A DNA stretch of 50,174 bases from Cognatiluteimonas telluris (GCF_011320095.1 NZ_JAANOY010000017.1:1-50174); one strand, 5' to 3'; positions 23,547-33,897 are shown, counted from the stretch's first letter. Numbers and translations: made by a program. Notes: generated from the letters alone by a model not told the origin.

Positions 23547-24880
23547 AGCCAGCGACGGCGTCGACCGCGGCGCTCGCCAGCGGTGTCGCCTCGCGGGTGG
23601 CGGCGGCACGGGTGCTCGACGCGGTGCTGCACAAGGGCCGCTCGCTCAAGGGCGAGCTGGCGACGGCGCTGCCGGCGCTCGCCGATCCGCGCGATCGCGC
23701 GCTGGTGGAAGCCATCGTGTTCGCCGCGTTGCGCCAGCGCGCGGGTTACGACGCCGCGCTCGCCGCATGGCTGCCCAAGCCGCTGGGCCAACGCGACGCG
23801 CCGCTACGTGCGTTGCTGCACGCCGGCTTCGCGCAGCTCGATGCGCTGGCGCTGCCGGCGCACGCGGCGGTGGCGTCGACGGTGGACGCGGCGCGCGCCA
23901 TCGGACGCACGCACCAGGCCGCGCTGGTGAACGCCCTGCTGCGCCGCGCGCAGCGCGAAGGCCTGCCGGCAGGCGATCCCTCCGCGGCATGGCCGCCGTG
24001 GCTACTGGCGCAACTGCGGCGCGACTGGCCCGGCGACGCGGACGCGATCCTGCGCGCGAGCGTCGAGCCCGGGCCGTTGTGGCTGCGGGTGAATACGCAG
24101 CAGGGCAGCGTCGCCGCTCTGCAGGCGCAGCTGGCGGAGAGCCGGATCGAAGCCTCGACGACGCCGCTGTGCCCGCAGGCGCTGCGGATCGATGCGCCGG
24201 TGCCGGTGTCGGCGCTGCCGGGCTTCGCCGACGGCGCGCTGTCGGTGCAGGACGGCAGCGCGCAGCTGGTTGCCGATGCCTTGTCGCCGTCGCCCGGCGC
24301 GCGCGTGCTCGACGCCTGCGCCGCCCCCGGCGGCAAGGCCGCGCACCTGCTCGAACGCGATCCGACCATGCGGCTGCTGGCGCTGGACGTCGATCCGGCG
24401 CGGCTGCGGCAGATCGGCGCGACCTTCGCCCGGCTGGCGCTCGGTGCGACGGCCGCGTTGCGGCAGGCCGATGCCGCCGATGTCGGCGCGTGGTGGGACG
24501 GGCGGCCGTTCGACGCCATCCTGCTCGACGCGCCGTGCAGCGCGACGGGCGTGGTGCGGCGACAACCGGACATCCTGCTGCACCGGCGCGAGGCCGACAT
24601 CGGCGCTTTGTGCAGGACGCAATCGCGCTTGCTGGACGCGCTGTGGCCGACGCTCGCGCCGGGCGGCACGCTGTTGTACGCGACCTGCTCGATCCTGCGT
24701 TGCGAGAACGACGCGCAGGTCGCCGCGTTCCTCGCGCGGCGGCCGGACGCGGCGATCGAACCGCTGGATGCGCGCTTCGGCCGCCGCATGCGCCAGGCGG
24801 ACCGCGAGCAGGGTTCGCAGCGCCTGCCGGGCGAAGACGGCATGGACGGGTTTTTCTACGCGCGGTTGCGCAAGGGCTGA
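23543..24880 (+). CDS. rsmB: 16S rRNA (cytosine(967)-C(5))-methyltransferase RsmB
   Basis: A 445-residue RNA m5C methyltransferase. It has an N-terminal NusB-like helical domain (about 12-145), the SAM segment [17 protein letters not shown], the motif IV cysteine Cys332 (DAPCSATG) and the motif VI catalytic cysteine Cys382 ([10 protein letters not shown]), and a C-terminal [12 protein letters not shown]. RsmB methylates C967 of 16S rRNA. The usual partner genes def and fmt are not here; instead rsmB overlaps ubiB by ATGA. The start is the ATG at 23543, because homology ([14 protein letters not shown]) begins about 15 residues later. Confidence 0.95.
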   Translation: MKPATASTAALASGVASRVAAARVLDAVLHKGRSLKGELATALPALADPRDRALVEAIVFAALRQRAGYDAALAAWLPKPLGQRDAPLRALLHAGFAQLDALALPAHAAVASTVDAARAIGRTHQAALVNALLRRAQREGLPAGDPSAAWPPWLLAQLRRDWPGDADAILRASVEPGPLWLRVNTQQGSVAALQAQLAESRIEASTTPLCPQALRIDAPVPVSALPGFADGALSVQDGSAQLVADALSPSPGARVLDACAAPGGKAAHLLERDPTMRLLALDVDPARLRQIGATFARLALGATAALRQADAADVGAWWDGRPFDAILLDAPCSATGVVRRQPDILLHRREADIGALCRTQSRLLDALWPTLAPGGTLLYATCSILRCENDAQVAAFLARRPDAAIEPLDARFGRRMRQADREQGSQRLPGEDGMDGFFYARLRKG

Positions 24881-24924
24881 GCAGGGTTCGGCGTTGTTCA
24901 GGGCGGCGGCCGCTTCGCTCGCCA

Positions 24925-25056
24925 CACCTCATCCGATGCTGCGCGGCACCCTCTCCCGGTGGGGGAAGGGACCTGCTTCATCGCTCGCCGCACCCTCATC
25001 CGGCGCTGCGCGCCACCTTCTCCCGGCGGGAGAAGGACGGCGGTCATCGCTCGCTG
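24925..25056. repeat. Two tandem 66-bp copies of a dispersed intergenic repeat
   Basis: Copies at 24925-24990 and 24991-25056 share the plan CACC(C)TCATCCG, GCTGCGCG, an inverted core (TTCTCCCGGCGGGAGAA in copy 2; CTCTCCCGGTGGGGGAAG in copy 1) and TCATCGCTCGC. The core is a near-perfect hairpin. A relative of the same family lies inside the soeA-like gene at 46671-46716. No gene is visible in this 243-bp interval. Confidence 0.8.
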
Positions 25057-25111
25057 ATCGCTCATCCGGCGGCAAATGCCAGCGCCCGACAGCGCCGCAG
25101 GCAACACCTCG

Positions 25112-25117
25112 TATCAT
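25112..25117 (+). promoter_or_regulatory. -10 box of the ArnT-like gene (predicted leaderless)
   Basis: TATCAT ends exactly 6 nt before the ATG at 25124. Confidence 0.45.
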
Positions 25118-25123
25118 CCCGCC

Positions 25124-26833
25124 ATGCCCAAGACCCGGATCTCCCGCGACACCTGGCTGTTCTGGATCCTCGCGCTGCTGGTGATCGGCGCCGGCATCGG
25201 ACTGCGCGATCCCTGGCCCGCGGACGAGCCGCGCTTCGCGCTCGCCGCCAAGCAGATGGTCGAGAGCGGCAACTGGCTGTTCCCGCATCGCGGGGTGGAA
25301 CTGTATTCGGACAAGCCGCCGATGCTGATGTGGCTGGAAGCGGCCGGCTTCGAACTGCTGCGCAACTGGCGCGTCGCCTTCCTGCTGCCGTCGCTGCTGG
25401 CCGCGCTGGGCACGCTGTGGTGCGTGGTGGACCTCGGCAAGCGCTTGTGGACGCGCCAGGTCGGCCTGTACGCGGGCTTCGCGCTGTTGTTCGCGCTGCA
25501 GTTCACCTACCAGGCCAAGAAGGCGCAGATCGATCCGCTGGTGACGTTCTGGATCACGCTCGCCAATTACGGGCTGCTGCGCTGCTTCCTGCTGCCGCGC
25601 GACGATGGCCGCTTCGACTGGCGGATGTGGACGCTGGGCTGGTTCGCCGCGGGCCTGGGCACGATCACCAAAGGCGTCGGCGTGCTGGCGCTGCTGATGC
25701 TGCTGCCGGCGTTCGCCGCGGCATGGCGCGGCTGGCGTGGCGTGCGCGTGCCGCTGCGCGACTGGCGGGTGTTGCTGGGGCCGCTGGCGTTCGTGGTGGC
25801 GGCGGCCGTGTGGCTGGCGCCGATGTTGTCGGTGGCGCTGGGCAGCCACGAGCCCGCGTACCACGCCTACGTCGACGACATCCTGTTCCACCAGACCGCC
25901 GGCCGCTACGCGAAGTCCTGGGACCATCCGCATCCCCCCTGGTACCACCTGGGGGTGATGCTGACGATGTGGCTGCCGCCGCTGCTCGCGTTGCCGTGGG
26001 CACTGCCGGCGTGGCGGCGACGGCTGCGACGCCACGATCCGCGCTACCTGCTGCCGCTGGCGTGGTGGGTGATGGTGGTGGTGTTCTTCTCGATCCCGCA
26101 CGGCAAGCGCGACGTCTACATCATGCCGGCGCTGCCGATGGCGTGCCTGGCGCTGGCGCCGCTGCTGCCGGGCATCGTGCGCAAGCGTGGCGCGCAATGG
26201 ATCGCGCGCGCGTGCGTGGCGGCGTTGCTGCTCGCGACCGCGGGCGGCGGGCTGGCGATCCTGTTCGGCCATCCTTCGTTCGAGGCGCGCTTCGCTGCCG
26301 AACGCGGCTTCGAAGCCGGCGCCGACGCGATCGGCTGGCTGCTGCTGGCGATGGCGGCGTGGGCAGCGGGCAGCGTGCTGTGGTTCCGGCGCCGTCCGAT
26401 CGCAACACTGCTGTCGGCGCTGACCGGCTTGTGGCTGCTCTATGGACTGGTCGCGTATCCGCTGCTCAATCCATCGAGTTCGGCGCGTGGCCTGATGACG
26501 CAGGTCGGGCAACGCATCGGTCCCGACACGCCATTGGGCCTGGTGGCATGGAAGGAACAGAACCTGCTGATGGCCGATCGCCCGGCGAAGACGTGGGGCT
26601 TCGTCATGCCGCCGCACCAGCAGTTGGCCGCGGCGATGCCATGGCTGCGCGCCGATCCCGCGCGCCGCGTGCTGATCCTCGAAGCCGCGATGGGTCCGTG
26701 CGTGGACCCGGCGCGCGCGCAGTTCGCCGGTGTCGCCAACCGACGGCGCTGGTGGCTGATCGATGCCGGATCGTTGCGCCCGGACTGCACGCCGCCGCCA
26801 CTGCAAGGCTGGCGCGGACCGGATTTCGACTGA
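25124..26833 (+). CDS. ArnT/PMT-like membrane glycosyltransferase
   Basis: A 569-residue integral membrane protein with about 11-13 hydrophobic helices. The first periplasmic loop has the Asp-Glu pair of GT-C enzymes (DPWPADEPRFA) and is followed by the YSDKPPMLMWLEA segment typical of the ArnT/PMT group. Such enzymes transfer a sugar from an undecaprenyl or dolichyl phosphate carrier to lipid A or protein in the periplasm; here the acceptor is unknown, but the neighbours (two GT-B-like proteins and an LpxL-type acyltransferase) suggest the envelope. It is not certain that it adds aminoarabinose, because no arn genes are present in the window. Confidence 0.88.
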   Translation: MPKTRISRDTWLFWILALLVIGAGIGLRDPWPADEPRFALAAKQMVESGNWLFPHRGVELYSDKPPMLMWLEAAGFELLRNWRVAFLLPSLLAALGTLWCVVDLGKRLWTRQVGLYAGFALLFALQFTYQAKKAQIDPLVTFWITLANYGLLRCFLLPRDDGRFDWRMWTLGWFAAGLGTITKGVGVLALLMLLPAFAAAWRGWRGVRVPLRDWRVLLGPLAFVVAAAVWLAPMLSVALGSHEPAYHAYVDDILFHQTAGRYAKSWDHPHPPWYHLGVMLTMWLPPLLALPWALPAWRRRLRRHDPRYLLPLAWWVMVVVFFSIPHGKRDVYIMPALPMACLALAPLLPGIVRKRGAQWIARACVAALLLATAGGGLAILFGHPSFEARFAAERGFEAGADAIGWLLLAMAAWAAGSVLWFRRRPIATLLSALTGLWLLYGLVAYPLLNPSSSARGLMTQVGQRIGPDTPLGLVAWKEQNLLMADRPAKTWGFVMPPHQQLAAAMPWLRADPARRVLILEAAMGPCVDPARAQFAGVANRRRWWLIDAGSLRPDCTPPPLQGWRGPDFD

Positions 26834-27072
26834 CGGTCGCAGCTGCAAGGGCGATCGGCGTCGCGCGAGCGGTCGCCATCGACGCCGGCGGATGATCGAC
26901 CATGCGGGCCGGCCACTTGGGGCCAGCGCGTCCGGCCGCGAGCGCTCCGACCCGCGTTGGGGTGGCGTGGACGAGCGCGGCCCTGCGCGACAACGGATCG
27001 CAAGGGCGTCAACGGCTGACGGAACTGCCGGATATCGTCGACCCACTCCGCACATCGCGGGCGCGCGTGCGG

Positions 27073-28131
27073 CTACCGTTGCAGCAGCACGGCCAGCGCC
27101 TGCACCGCATCGTCCAGGCCATTGCGCAGCGCCAGCGCGCCAATGCCCGTGCGCAGGCGTTCACGTGCGCCGGCATCGTCGACCAGTTCGCGCACGCGCT
27201 GTGCCACGCCTGTCGCGTCCTGTGCGCTCGTGGCGGCCATCGTCGTGGACGGCATCGTTGCAGCCCGCACCGCACCGGCCGCCGCCAGCCAGCGCACGCG
27301 CGCGGCCTGTTCGGCCTGCAGCGGCAGCGCGACCACCGGCACGTCCAGCGCGAGCGCCTGCACCAGCAGGCTGCCGCCCGCGAGCAACGCCACCCGCGCG
27401 CCGCCAAGCAGCGCCATCAGCTCCGCATTCGGCAGTGCCGGTACCGCGATCGCAGGCGCGGCGGCCTCCACGCCCACGGCGACAGTCGTGATGCCGCTGC
27501 GCGCCAGAGCGCTGGCGGCCTGGCCGAACAACGCCGTCGCGCGATGCCCGCCGCCGCCGGCGCAGACCACGACGTAGGCGTCGCCTGCCTGCAATCCAAG
27601 CCGCGCCAGCACCGGCGCCACCGCGCCGGGCGGCGCGAACAGGGTCGCGAACCGGCGCACATCCACCTGCGGGAAGCGCCAGCGCGCCAGCCTTTCGCGC
27701 CAGCCGGGCGCACCGCGCAGGTCGGCGCCGACCAGCCAGTGCGCATCCAGCCGTGCCATGCGTCGCCAGCGCCAGCCCCGATCGCGCGCACTCGGCCGCG
27801 AGCTGATCAGCAGCGTGCGTGCGCCGGCGTCGCGTGCGGCGTCGAGCGCGGCGACGCGCGCATTGCCGTCGAACACCACCAGCGCAGGCTGCAGGGCGCG
27901 GATCGACGCGGCGACTTCGCGCGGCGCGCGGGTGGGCGACGCGGACAGCGCGGTCGCGGAGAACCCTCCTGCGTCGATCCCGGGCGCGAGCAGGAAGTGC
28001 ACCTCCACCGCAGGCCCGTCCTCGCGGACTACGCGTGCCTGCAACGCCTGCGCCAGCACCCGGCAGCGCTGCACCTCGCCACTGCCGGCGCCGCCGGAGA
28101 CCGGAACGAACAGCACGCGCGTGGCCGGCAA
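27073..28131 (-). CDS. GT-B fold glycosyltransferase (MurG/PseG-like)
   Basis: A protein of 352 residues from the TTG at 28131. The N-terminal strand VLFVPVSGGAGSGEVQRC resembles the glycine-rich first loop of PseG/MurG-type enzymes, and the C-terminal half has VVVCAGGGGHR, the start of the nucleotide-sugar domain, then GGARVALLAGGSLLVQALALDVPVVALPL, the family donor-binding motif with G-S in place of G-x. The frame is open upstream to 28206, but GAGG lies 8 nt before the TTG and homology starts there, so this start is preferred. The substrate is unknown. It is divergent from the neighbouring gene at 28206. Confidence 0.75.
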   Translation of the reverse strand: MPATRVLFVPVSGGAGSGEVQRCRVLAQALQARVVREDGPAVEVHFLLAPGIDAGGFSATALSASPTRAPREVAASIRALQPALVVFDGNARVAALDAARDAGARTLLISSRPSARDRGWRWRRMARLDAHWLVGADLRGAPGWRERLARWRFPQVDVRRFATLFAPPGAVAPVLARLGLQAGDAYVVVCAGGGGHRATALFGQAASALARSGITTVAVGVEAAAPAIAVPALPNAELMALLGGARVALLAGGSLLVQALALDVPVVALPLQAEQAARVRWLAAAGAVRAATMPSTTMAATSAQDATGVAQRVRELVDDAGARERLRTGIGALALRNGLDDAVQALAVLLQR

Positions 28132-28205
28132 GCGGGGAACCTCGTAGCGCTGGGTGCGGCGAGTGTAGCCTTGCCCTCCACACCCACGCGCGGCAGACAC
28201 CCGCA

Positions 28206-29195
28206 ATGACGGCGATGCCGGTCACCTTCTTCCTTGCCGTGGACGACGCCCGGCTCGCCGCGTGGCGGACGCTGCAGCCCGACGCCGAGCCGGCGCGGCT
28301 GCGCCTGGGCGAGGACTTCTGGATCGTCCTCAGCTACTGCCGGCTACGCGATGCCGGCCTGCCGGTGGTGCTCGACAACCGGGTGCCGGCGCAGGGCATC
28401 GTGGTGTTCTATGCCGGCGACAAGCGCGCCGTGCGCGCGCAGTTGCGCGGCGACCATCGCGCGCTGCTGGTCGCGGTGCGCAGCGATCGCCATCCGGTCG
28501 GCTTTGCCGATGTCGAGATCGTGCAGAACGCTTTCTCCGCTGATGGCGTGCGCGCGCTGCACCTGCCGCATTGGCCGCAACCGGCGTTGCGCCCGCGCGA
28601 TCCGACGCGCGATGACATGGTGCACGTGGTGCTGTTTCCAGGCACGCCACAGAACCTGGACAGCGGCTTCCATGCGCCGGCGTGGCAGGCGTTCCTCGCC
28701 CAGCGCGGGATCGAGTTGCGCTGCAACTACACCGACAACGGCGCGCCTTCACATCCACCCAACGATTACGGCGATGTCGACGTGCTGCTCGCGGTGCGCC
28801 CGGCCGCGCTCGGCCTGATCCGCAACAAGCCGGCGTGGAAACTGTTCAACGCCTGGCTCGCGGGCGTGCCGGCGATCCTCGGCCCGGAGTCGGGCTATCG
28901 CGAGCTGCGCGAAGGGCCGCTGGATTATCTCGAGGCCGCCACGCCCGACGCCGCGCTGCAGGCGTTGCAGCGCCTGCTCGACGAGCCGGGGCTGTACGGA
29001 GCGATGGTCGCCAACGGCCGCGTGCGTGGTGAGGCCTTCACCAACGCCGCCACGCTGGCGCGCTGGCGCGGATTGCTGTTCGACGTACTGGCCGAGCGCT
29101 TGGCACGCCTGCAACGCGACCCGCCTTCGCTGGCGGCGCGCGATCGTCGCGAACTCCTGGCGCGGCTGCGGCGGCTGTGGGAAGGCGCGCGCTAG
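28206..29195 (+). CDS. Glycosyltransferase-like protein of unknown specificity
   Basis: A 329-residue soluble protein. I do not recognise a named family with certainty. The C-terminal half reads DVLLAVRP, then RNKPAWKLFNAWLAGVPAILGPESGYRELR, which resembles the nucleotide-sugar site of GT-B enzymes (a conserved E followed by a Gly-rich turn). The N-terminal half has WIVLSYCRLRDAGLPVVL and lies in a Rossmann-like alternation. It is encoded head to head with a MurG/PseG-like gene and convergent with lpxL, so a role in an envelope glycan is inferred. Starts at ATG 28206 (MTAMPVTFF); ATG 28215 is an alternative. Confidence 0.65.
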   Translation: MTAMPVTFFLAVDDARLAAWRTLQPDAEPARLRLGEDFWIVLSYCRLRDAGLPVVLDNRVPAQGIVVFYAGDKRAVRAQLRGDHRALLVAVRSDRHPVGFADVEIVQNAFSADGVRALHLPHWPQPALRPRDPTRDDMVHVVLFPGTPQNLDSGFHAPAWQAFLAQRGIELRCNYTDNGAPSHPPNDYGDVDVLLAVRPAALGLIRNKPAWKLFNAWLAGVPAILGPESGYRELREGPLDYLEAATPDAALQALQRLLDEPGLYGAMVANGRVRGEAFTNAATLARWRGLLFDVLAERLARLQRDPPSLAARDRRELLARLRRLWEGAR

Positions 29196-29258
29196 CGCTG
29201 TAGCGGCAGCGTCCCGCACGGTTGATGCGGCGAGCGGCGCGCCGCGCAGCCGCCAGCG

Positions 29259-30188
29259 TCAGCGCGCCGTCCGTCGCCGCTCGATATCGCGATAGGGATT
29301 GTCCTCGCCACGGCCGGACGGCCGCAGCGTGTAGCGCTTGTAGGTCCACTGGTACTGCGCCAGGTCGCGGCGCGCGATGCGCTCGACCATCGCATTCAAG
29401 GCGGCGACGCCGGCGTCGGGGTCGTCCGCGGCGATCGCCGGCGGCGCGGCCTCGATCCGCAGGCGGAACATCGGGCCGCCATCGATGCGTTCGCAGTACG
29501 CGAACAACACCTGGGCCTGGCTGCGCGCGGCCAGCCGCGACAACAGCGTCATCGTCAGCGCCGGCACGCCGAAGAACGGCGCGAACGCGCCATCGCCGGC
29601 CTTGGGCTGCTGGTCGGGCAGGATGCCGACCACGCCGCCGTCGCGCAGGCGCTTGAACAGCTGCCGCACCGCGCCGGCATCGGCCCGCACCTGGGTCACG
29701 CGCTCGCCGTTGTCGGCGCGCGCGCGCTGCAGGAAGGCTTCCCCGACCGCCGACTCCGGCGGCCGGTACAGGATCGCCAGCGGCGTGCGCGCCGCCAGCC
29801 ATTGGTTGAGCAGTTCCCAGTTGCCGTAGTGCGGCGCGGCGACGATCACGCCGCGGCCGCTGGCGAGCGCGGCATCGAAGGCCTCGGCGCCCTCCACCTC
29901 GCGGATCAGCGCCAGGTTGCGCGCATGCGGGCGGGTCCAGAAGCGCAGCGTCTCCAGCGCCTGGCGCGCGGTGGTGCCCAGCACCGCGCGCTGCAATGCC
30001 GCACGCGCGTCGGCATCGATGTCCGGCAGCGCGAGCTCCAGGTTGCGGCGCGCGACCCGGCTTTCACGCGCATCGAGCCTGCGCCACACCCATGCGACCG
30101 CGTCGCCGATGGCGCGCAGCCACGACCACGGCAGGCGTCCGACCAGCGAAGCGATGGCATACAGGAAGGCGGCAACGGCGCGCGGCAT
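29259..30188 (-). CDS. lpxL: Lipid A biosynthesis late acyltransferase (LpxL/HtrB family)
   Basis: A 309-residue member of the LpxL family, with an N-terminal membrane anchor (about 5-33), the catalytic HxxxxE motif at His120-Glu125 (APHYGNWELL) and the later conserved GILPDQQPK and FFG motifs. These enzymes add a secondary acyl chain to Kdo2-lipid IVA from acyl-ACP at the inner membrane. Whether it is the laurate (LpxL) or myristate (LpxM) type cannot be decided by eye. It ends 63 bp from the 3' end of the glycosyltransferase-like gene (convergent). A TAGACT hexamer ends 6 nt before its ATG. Confidence 0.9.
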   Translation of the reverse strand: MPRAVAAFLYAIASLVGRLPWSWLRAIGDAVAWVWRRLDARESRVARRNLELALPDIDADARAALQRAVLGTTARQALETLRFWTRPHARNLALIREVEGAEAFDAALASGRGVIVAAPHYGNWELLNQWLAARTPLAILYRPPESAVGEAFLQRARADNGERVTQVRADAGAVRQLFKRLRDGGVVGILPDQQPKAGDGAFAPFFGVPALTMTLLSRLAARSQAQVLFAYCERIDGGPMFRLRIEAAPPAIAADDPDAGVAALNAMVERIARRDLAQYQWTYKRYTLRPSGRGEDNPYRDIERRRTAR

Positions 30189-30194
30189 CGCCCC

Positions 30195-30200
30195 AGTCTA
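30195..30200 (-). promoter_or_regulatory. Possible -10 box of lpxL (leaderless geometry)
   Basis: TAGACT on the minus strand ends exactly 6 nt before the ATG at 30188. Confidence 0.35.
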
Positions 30201-30260
30201 CCGAGCCGCCGCATGCCGTAGCCTTGCCTTCGACGCCATGTCCGGCACCCGCGACCCGCC

Positions 30261-30701
30261 ATGCTCATCCTGATCCAGCGCGTCACCCAGGCCCGGGTGG
30301 AGATCGACGACGATTGCGTCGGCGCGATCGGCCCCGGCCTGCTCGCCCTGGTGGGCGTCGAGGCCGCGGACGACGACACCCGGATCGCGCGGATGGCGCA
30401 ACGCCTGCTCGGCTACCGCGTCTTCGCCGACGCCCAGGGCCGGATGAACCTGTCGCTGGCCGACACCGGCGGTGGGCTGCTGCTGGTCAGCCAGTTCACC
30501 CTCGCCGCGGACACCGGCTCTGGCCTGCGTCCGGGTTTCAGCACCGCCGCGCCGCCGGGAAAAGCTGAACCGCTGTTCGACGCCCTGGTCGCCGCCTGCC
30601 GCGAACACCACGCCGGCGGGGTGGAAACCGGCCGCTTCGGTGCCCATATGGTGGTCAGCCTGGTCAACGACGGCCCGGTGACGTTCCTGCTGCGCGGCTG
30701 A
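30261..30701 (+). CDS. dtd: D-aminoacyl-tRNA deacylase
   Basis: A 146-residue enzyme that hydrolyses the ester bond of D-amino acids mis-attached to tRNA. All family markers are present: [13 protein letters not shown] at the N terminus, the motif SQFTL (Thr nucleophile-like region) at 75-79, RPGF, the PLFDALVA helix and the C-terminal NDGPVTFLL with the cross-subunit Gly-Pro pair. Length is typical. The gene lies 197 bp upstream of rpoD on the same strand. Confidence 0.96.
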   Translation: MLILIQRVTQARVEIDDDCVGAIGPGLLALVGVEAADDDTRIARMAQRLLGYRVFADAQGRMNLSLADTGGGLLLVSQFTLAADTGSGLRPGFSTAAPPGKAEPLFDALVAACREHHAGGVETGRFGAHMVVSLVNDGPVTFLLRG

Positions 30702-30853
30702 GCGCGCGGCCGGTCCCTGCTGCCGCCGGCCGCCGCCGGCGCGCGCGCGATGGTGGCGGCGATCGCGGCCGATGGCGGCTGGACGCGTCATCCGGTGCGC
30801 GTCGATTTCCCCCGCGCAGCCGCGCTGCGCAAGCGTTTTAAGCCCCTGCGCAG

Positions 30854-30859
30854 TATAAT
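30854..30859 (+). promoter_or_regulatory. -10 box of rpoD
   Basis: A perfect TATAAT lies 38 nt before the rpoD ATG, the only exact consensus -10 I noticed in the window. The -35 position (about 30831-30836, AAGCGT) is a poor match. Confidence 0.6.
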
Positions 30860-30897
30860 GCAGGGTTCCCTACACCCCATCCGGTGGCACGCCTTCC

Positions 30898-32751
<1,854 letters not shown>

Positions 32752-32771
32752 GCGGGCGCAAGGCCCCACGA

Positions 32772-32795
32772 AAAACCCGCCGCGAGGCGGGTTTT
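32772..32795 (+). terminator. Intrinsic terminator after rpoD
   Basis: AAAACCCGCC (32772-32781), a GCGA loop and GGCGGGTTTT (32786-32795) form a perfect 10-bp stem; the U-run is provided by the right arm itself, and the A-run on the left makes the hairpin usable on both strands. Confidence 0.85.
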
Positions 32796-32866
32796 CCGCG
32801 TGAAATCCGGGATTTCCCGTCGGATCGCATTGCCGCCTGCGGCCAAATCGGCGAAGCTTCGCGGCG

Positions 32867-33244
32867 ATGAACGCTGCCACCATCCCCGGCGACGTCCGCC
32901 GCTTCCTGCTGGCGACCATCCCCACGGTCCCGCACCTGGAGGCGCTGCTGCTGCTGCGCGGGCGTCCCGAGGAGTGGCCGCTGGCGCAACTGGCCAGCCG
33001 GCTTTACGTCGACGCCGCCAATGCCACCCTGCTGCTGGACGACCTGATCGCCTCGGGCCTGGTCGTCGTCGCCGGCAACGGCTACCGCTACGCCCCGGCG
33101 GACGCGGACGTCGCCACCACCATCGACACCCTGGCCACGCTCTACGCGCGGCAGATGGTCACGGTCGCCGAACTGATCCACTCCAGTTCCGACCGCAAGG
33201 CCCATCGCTTCGCCGACGCCTTCCGCCTGCGCAAGGACTCCTGA
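32867..33244 (+). CDS. Small winged-helix-like protein of unknown function
   Basis: A 125-residue cytoplasmic protein. The pattern HLEALLLLRGRPEEWPLAQLASRLYVDAANATLLLDDLIASGLV, then VVAGNGYRYAP, reads as a winged helix-turn-helix: a recognition-like helix followed by a short hairpin wing. The C-terminal helix carries TLATLYARQMVTVAELIHSS. No family name is assigned. It is followed after 1 bp by a gene for a DUF5985-like membrane protein, so the three small genes 32867-33794 probably form one operon. Transcription of the group should start after the rpoD terminator. Confidence 0.7.
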   Translation: MNAATIPGDVRRFLLATIPTVPHLEALLLLRGRPEEWPLAQLASRLYVDAANATLLLDDLIASGLVVVAGNGYRYAPADADVATTIDTLATLYARQMVTVAELIHSSSDRKAHRFADAFRLRKDS

Positions 33245-33245
33245 C

Positions 33246-33503
33246 ATGGCCCTGCTGATCTATGCCCTGTGTGCACTCACCGCGCTGGCCTGCAGCGCGA
33301 TGTTGTTCGCCGGCGCCCGGCGCACCGGCTCGCGCATGCTGTTCTGGAGCGGCCTGTGCTTTGCCTGCCTGACCCTGACCAACATGCTGGTCATCGCCGA
33401 CAACTACCTGTTCCCCAACGACACGCTGTGGGTGGTGCGCCTGATGAGCGCGCTGCTGGCGGTGGCGCTGCTGCTGTACGGCCTGATCTTCGAGGAGCAT
33501 TGA
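33246..33503 (+). CDS. DUF5985-like small membrane protein (first copy)
   Basis: An 85-residue protein made almost entirely of three hydrophobic helices (about 3-22, 31-50 and 60-81), ending YGLIFEEH. The pattern W-x-G-L-C-F, then NN/DN-Y, then LWVVRLMSALLAVALLLYG resembles the DUF5985 family of proteobacterial three-helix proteins. Function is unknown. It lies 1 bp after the winged-helix-like gene and 30 bp before a related copy (33534). Confidence 0.7.
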   Translation: MALLIYALCALTALACSAMLFAGARRTGSRMLFWSGLCFACLTLTNMLVIADNYLFPNDTLWVVRLMSALLAVALLLYGLIFEEH

Positions 33504-33533
33504 CATGAAGCGTGTTGGGATGGAGCGTCCGTC

Positions 33534-33794
33534 ATGAGCCAATTCCTGCTCGGCGCGATCGCGATGGGCTCGGCGGTGGCGGCGCTGCTGTTCCTGCGCT
33601 TCTGGCGCCAGAGCCACGACCGGTTGTTTTTGTACTTCGCCGCCTCGTTCCTGCTCGAGGCCATCAACCGCGCCCTGTTCACCTACAACGGCGCGCGCAC
33701 CGAGGAAGCGACCCTCTACTACGTCGTGCGCCTGGTGTCCTACGGCCTGATCCTGTGGGCGATCTTCGAGAAGAACCTCGTCCGCCGGCGCTGA
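33534..33794 (+). CDS. DUF5985-like small membrane protein (second copy)
   Basis: An 86-residue three-helix membrane protein (about 5-20, 31-50, 58-79) with RFWRQSHDRLFLYFAASF and, in the last helix, YYVVRLVSYGLILWAIFEKN. It aligns in layout with the preceding 85-residue protein (the VVRL + G-L-I-x-W/F-x-I-F-E signature is shared), so the two look like diverged tandem duplicates. Its C terminus is basic (KNLVRRR), suggesting a cytoplasmic end. A GGGATGGAG stretch gives a plausible ribosome site. Confidence 0.7.
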   Translation: MSQFLLGAIAMGSAVAALLFLRFWRQSHDRLFLYFAASFLLEAINRALFTYNGARTEEATLYYVVRLVSYGLILWAIFEKNLVRRR

Positions 33795-33820
33795 TTCTCC
33801 CGCGCAGCACCGCAACACGC

Positions 33821-33897
33821 GGGCCCATAGCTCAATTGGTTAGAGCAGAGGACTCATAATCCTTTGGTTCCAGGTTCGAGTCCTGGTGGGCCCACCA
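33821..33897 (+). tRNA. tRNA with CAU anticodon, probably tRNA-Ile2 (lysidine type)
   Basis: A complete 77-nt cloverleaf with encoded CCA: acceptor GGGCCCA pairs with TGGGCCC, D arm GCTC...GAGC, anticodon stem GAGGA/TCCTT with loop CTCATAA (anticodon CAT at 33855-33857) and T arm CCAGG-TTCGAGT-CCTGG. A CAU anticodon fits elongator tRNA-Met or tRNA-Ile2. The acceptor has C4-G69 and C5-G68, the pairs used by TilS to mark tRNA-Ile2, and the overall sequence resembles ileX of E. coli more than metT. I therefore favour tRNA-Ile2, whose C34 would be changed to lysidine to read AUA. Confidence 0.9.

Noticed and set aside
26834-27072. Possible small gene between the ArnT-like gene and the GT-B gene
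   Set aside because: Frames here lack a credible start, ribosome site and recognisable product; I see only spacer sequence.
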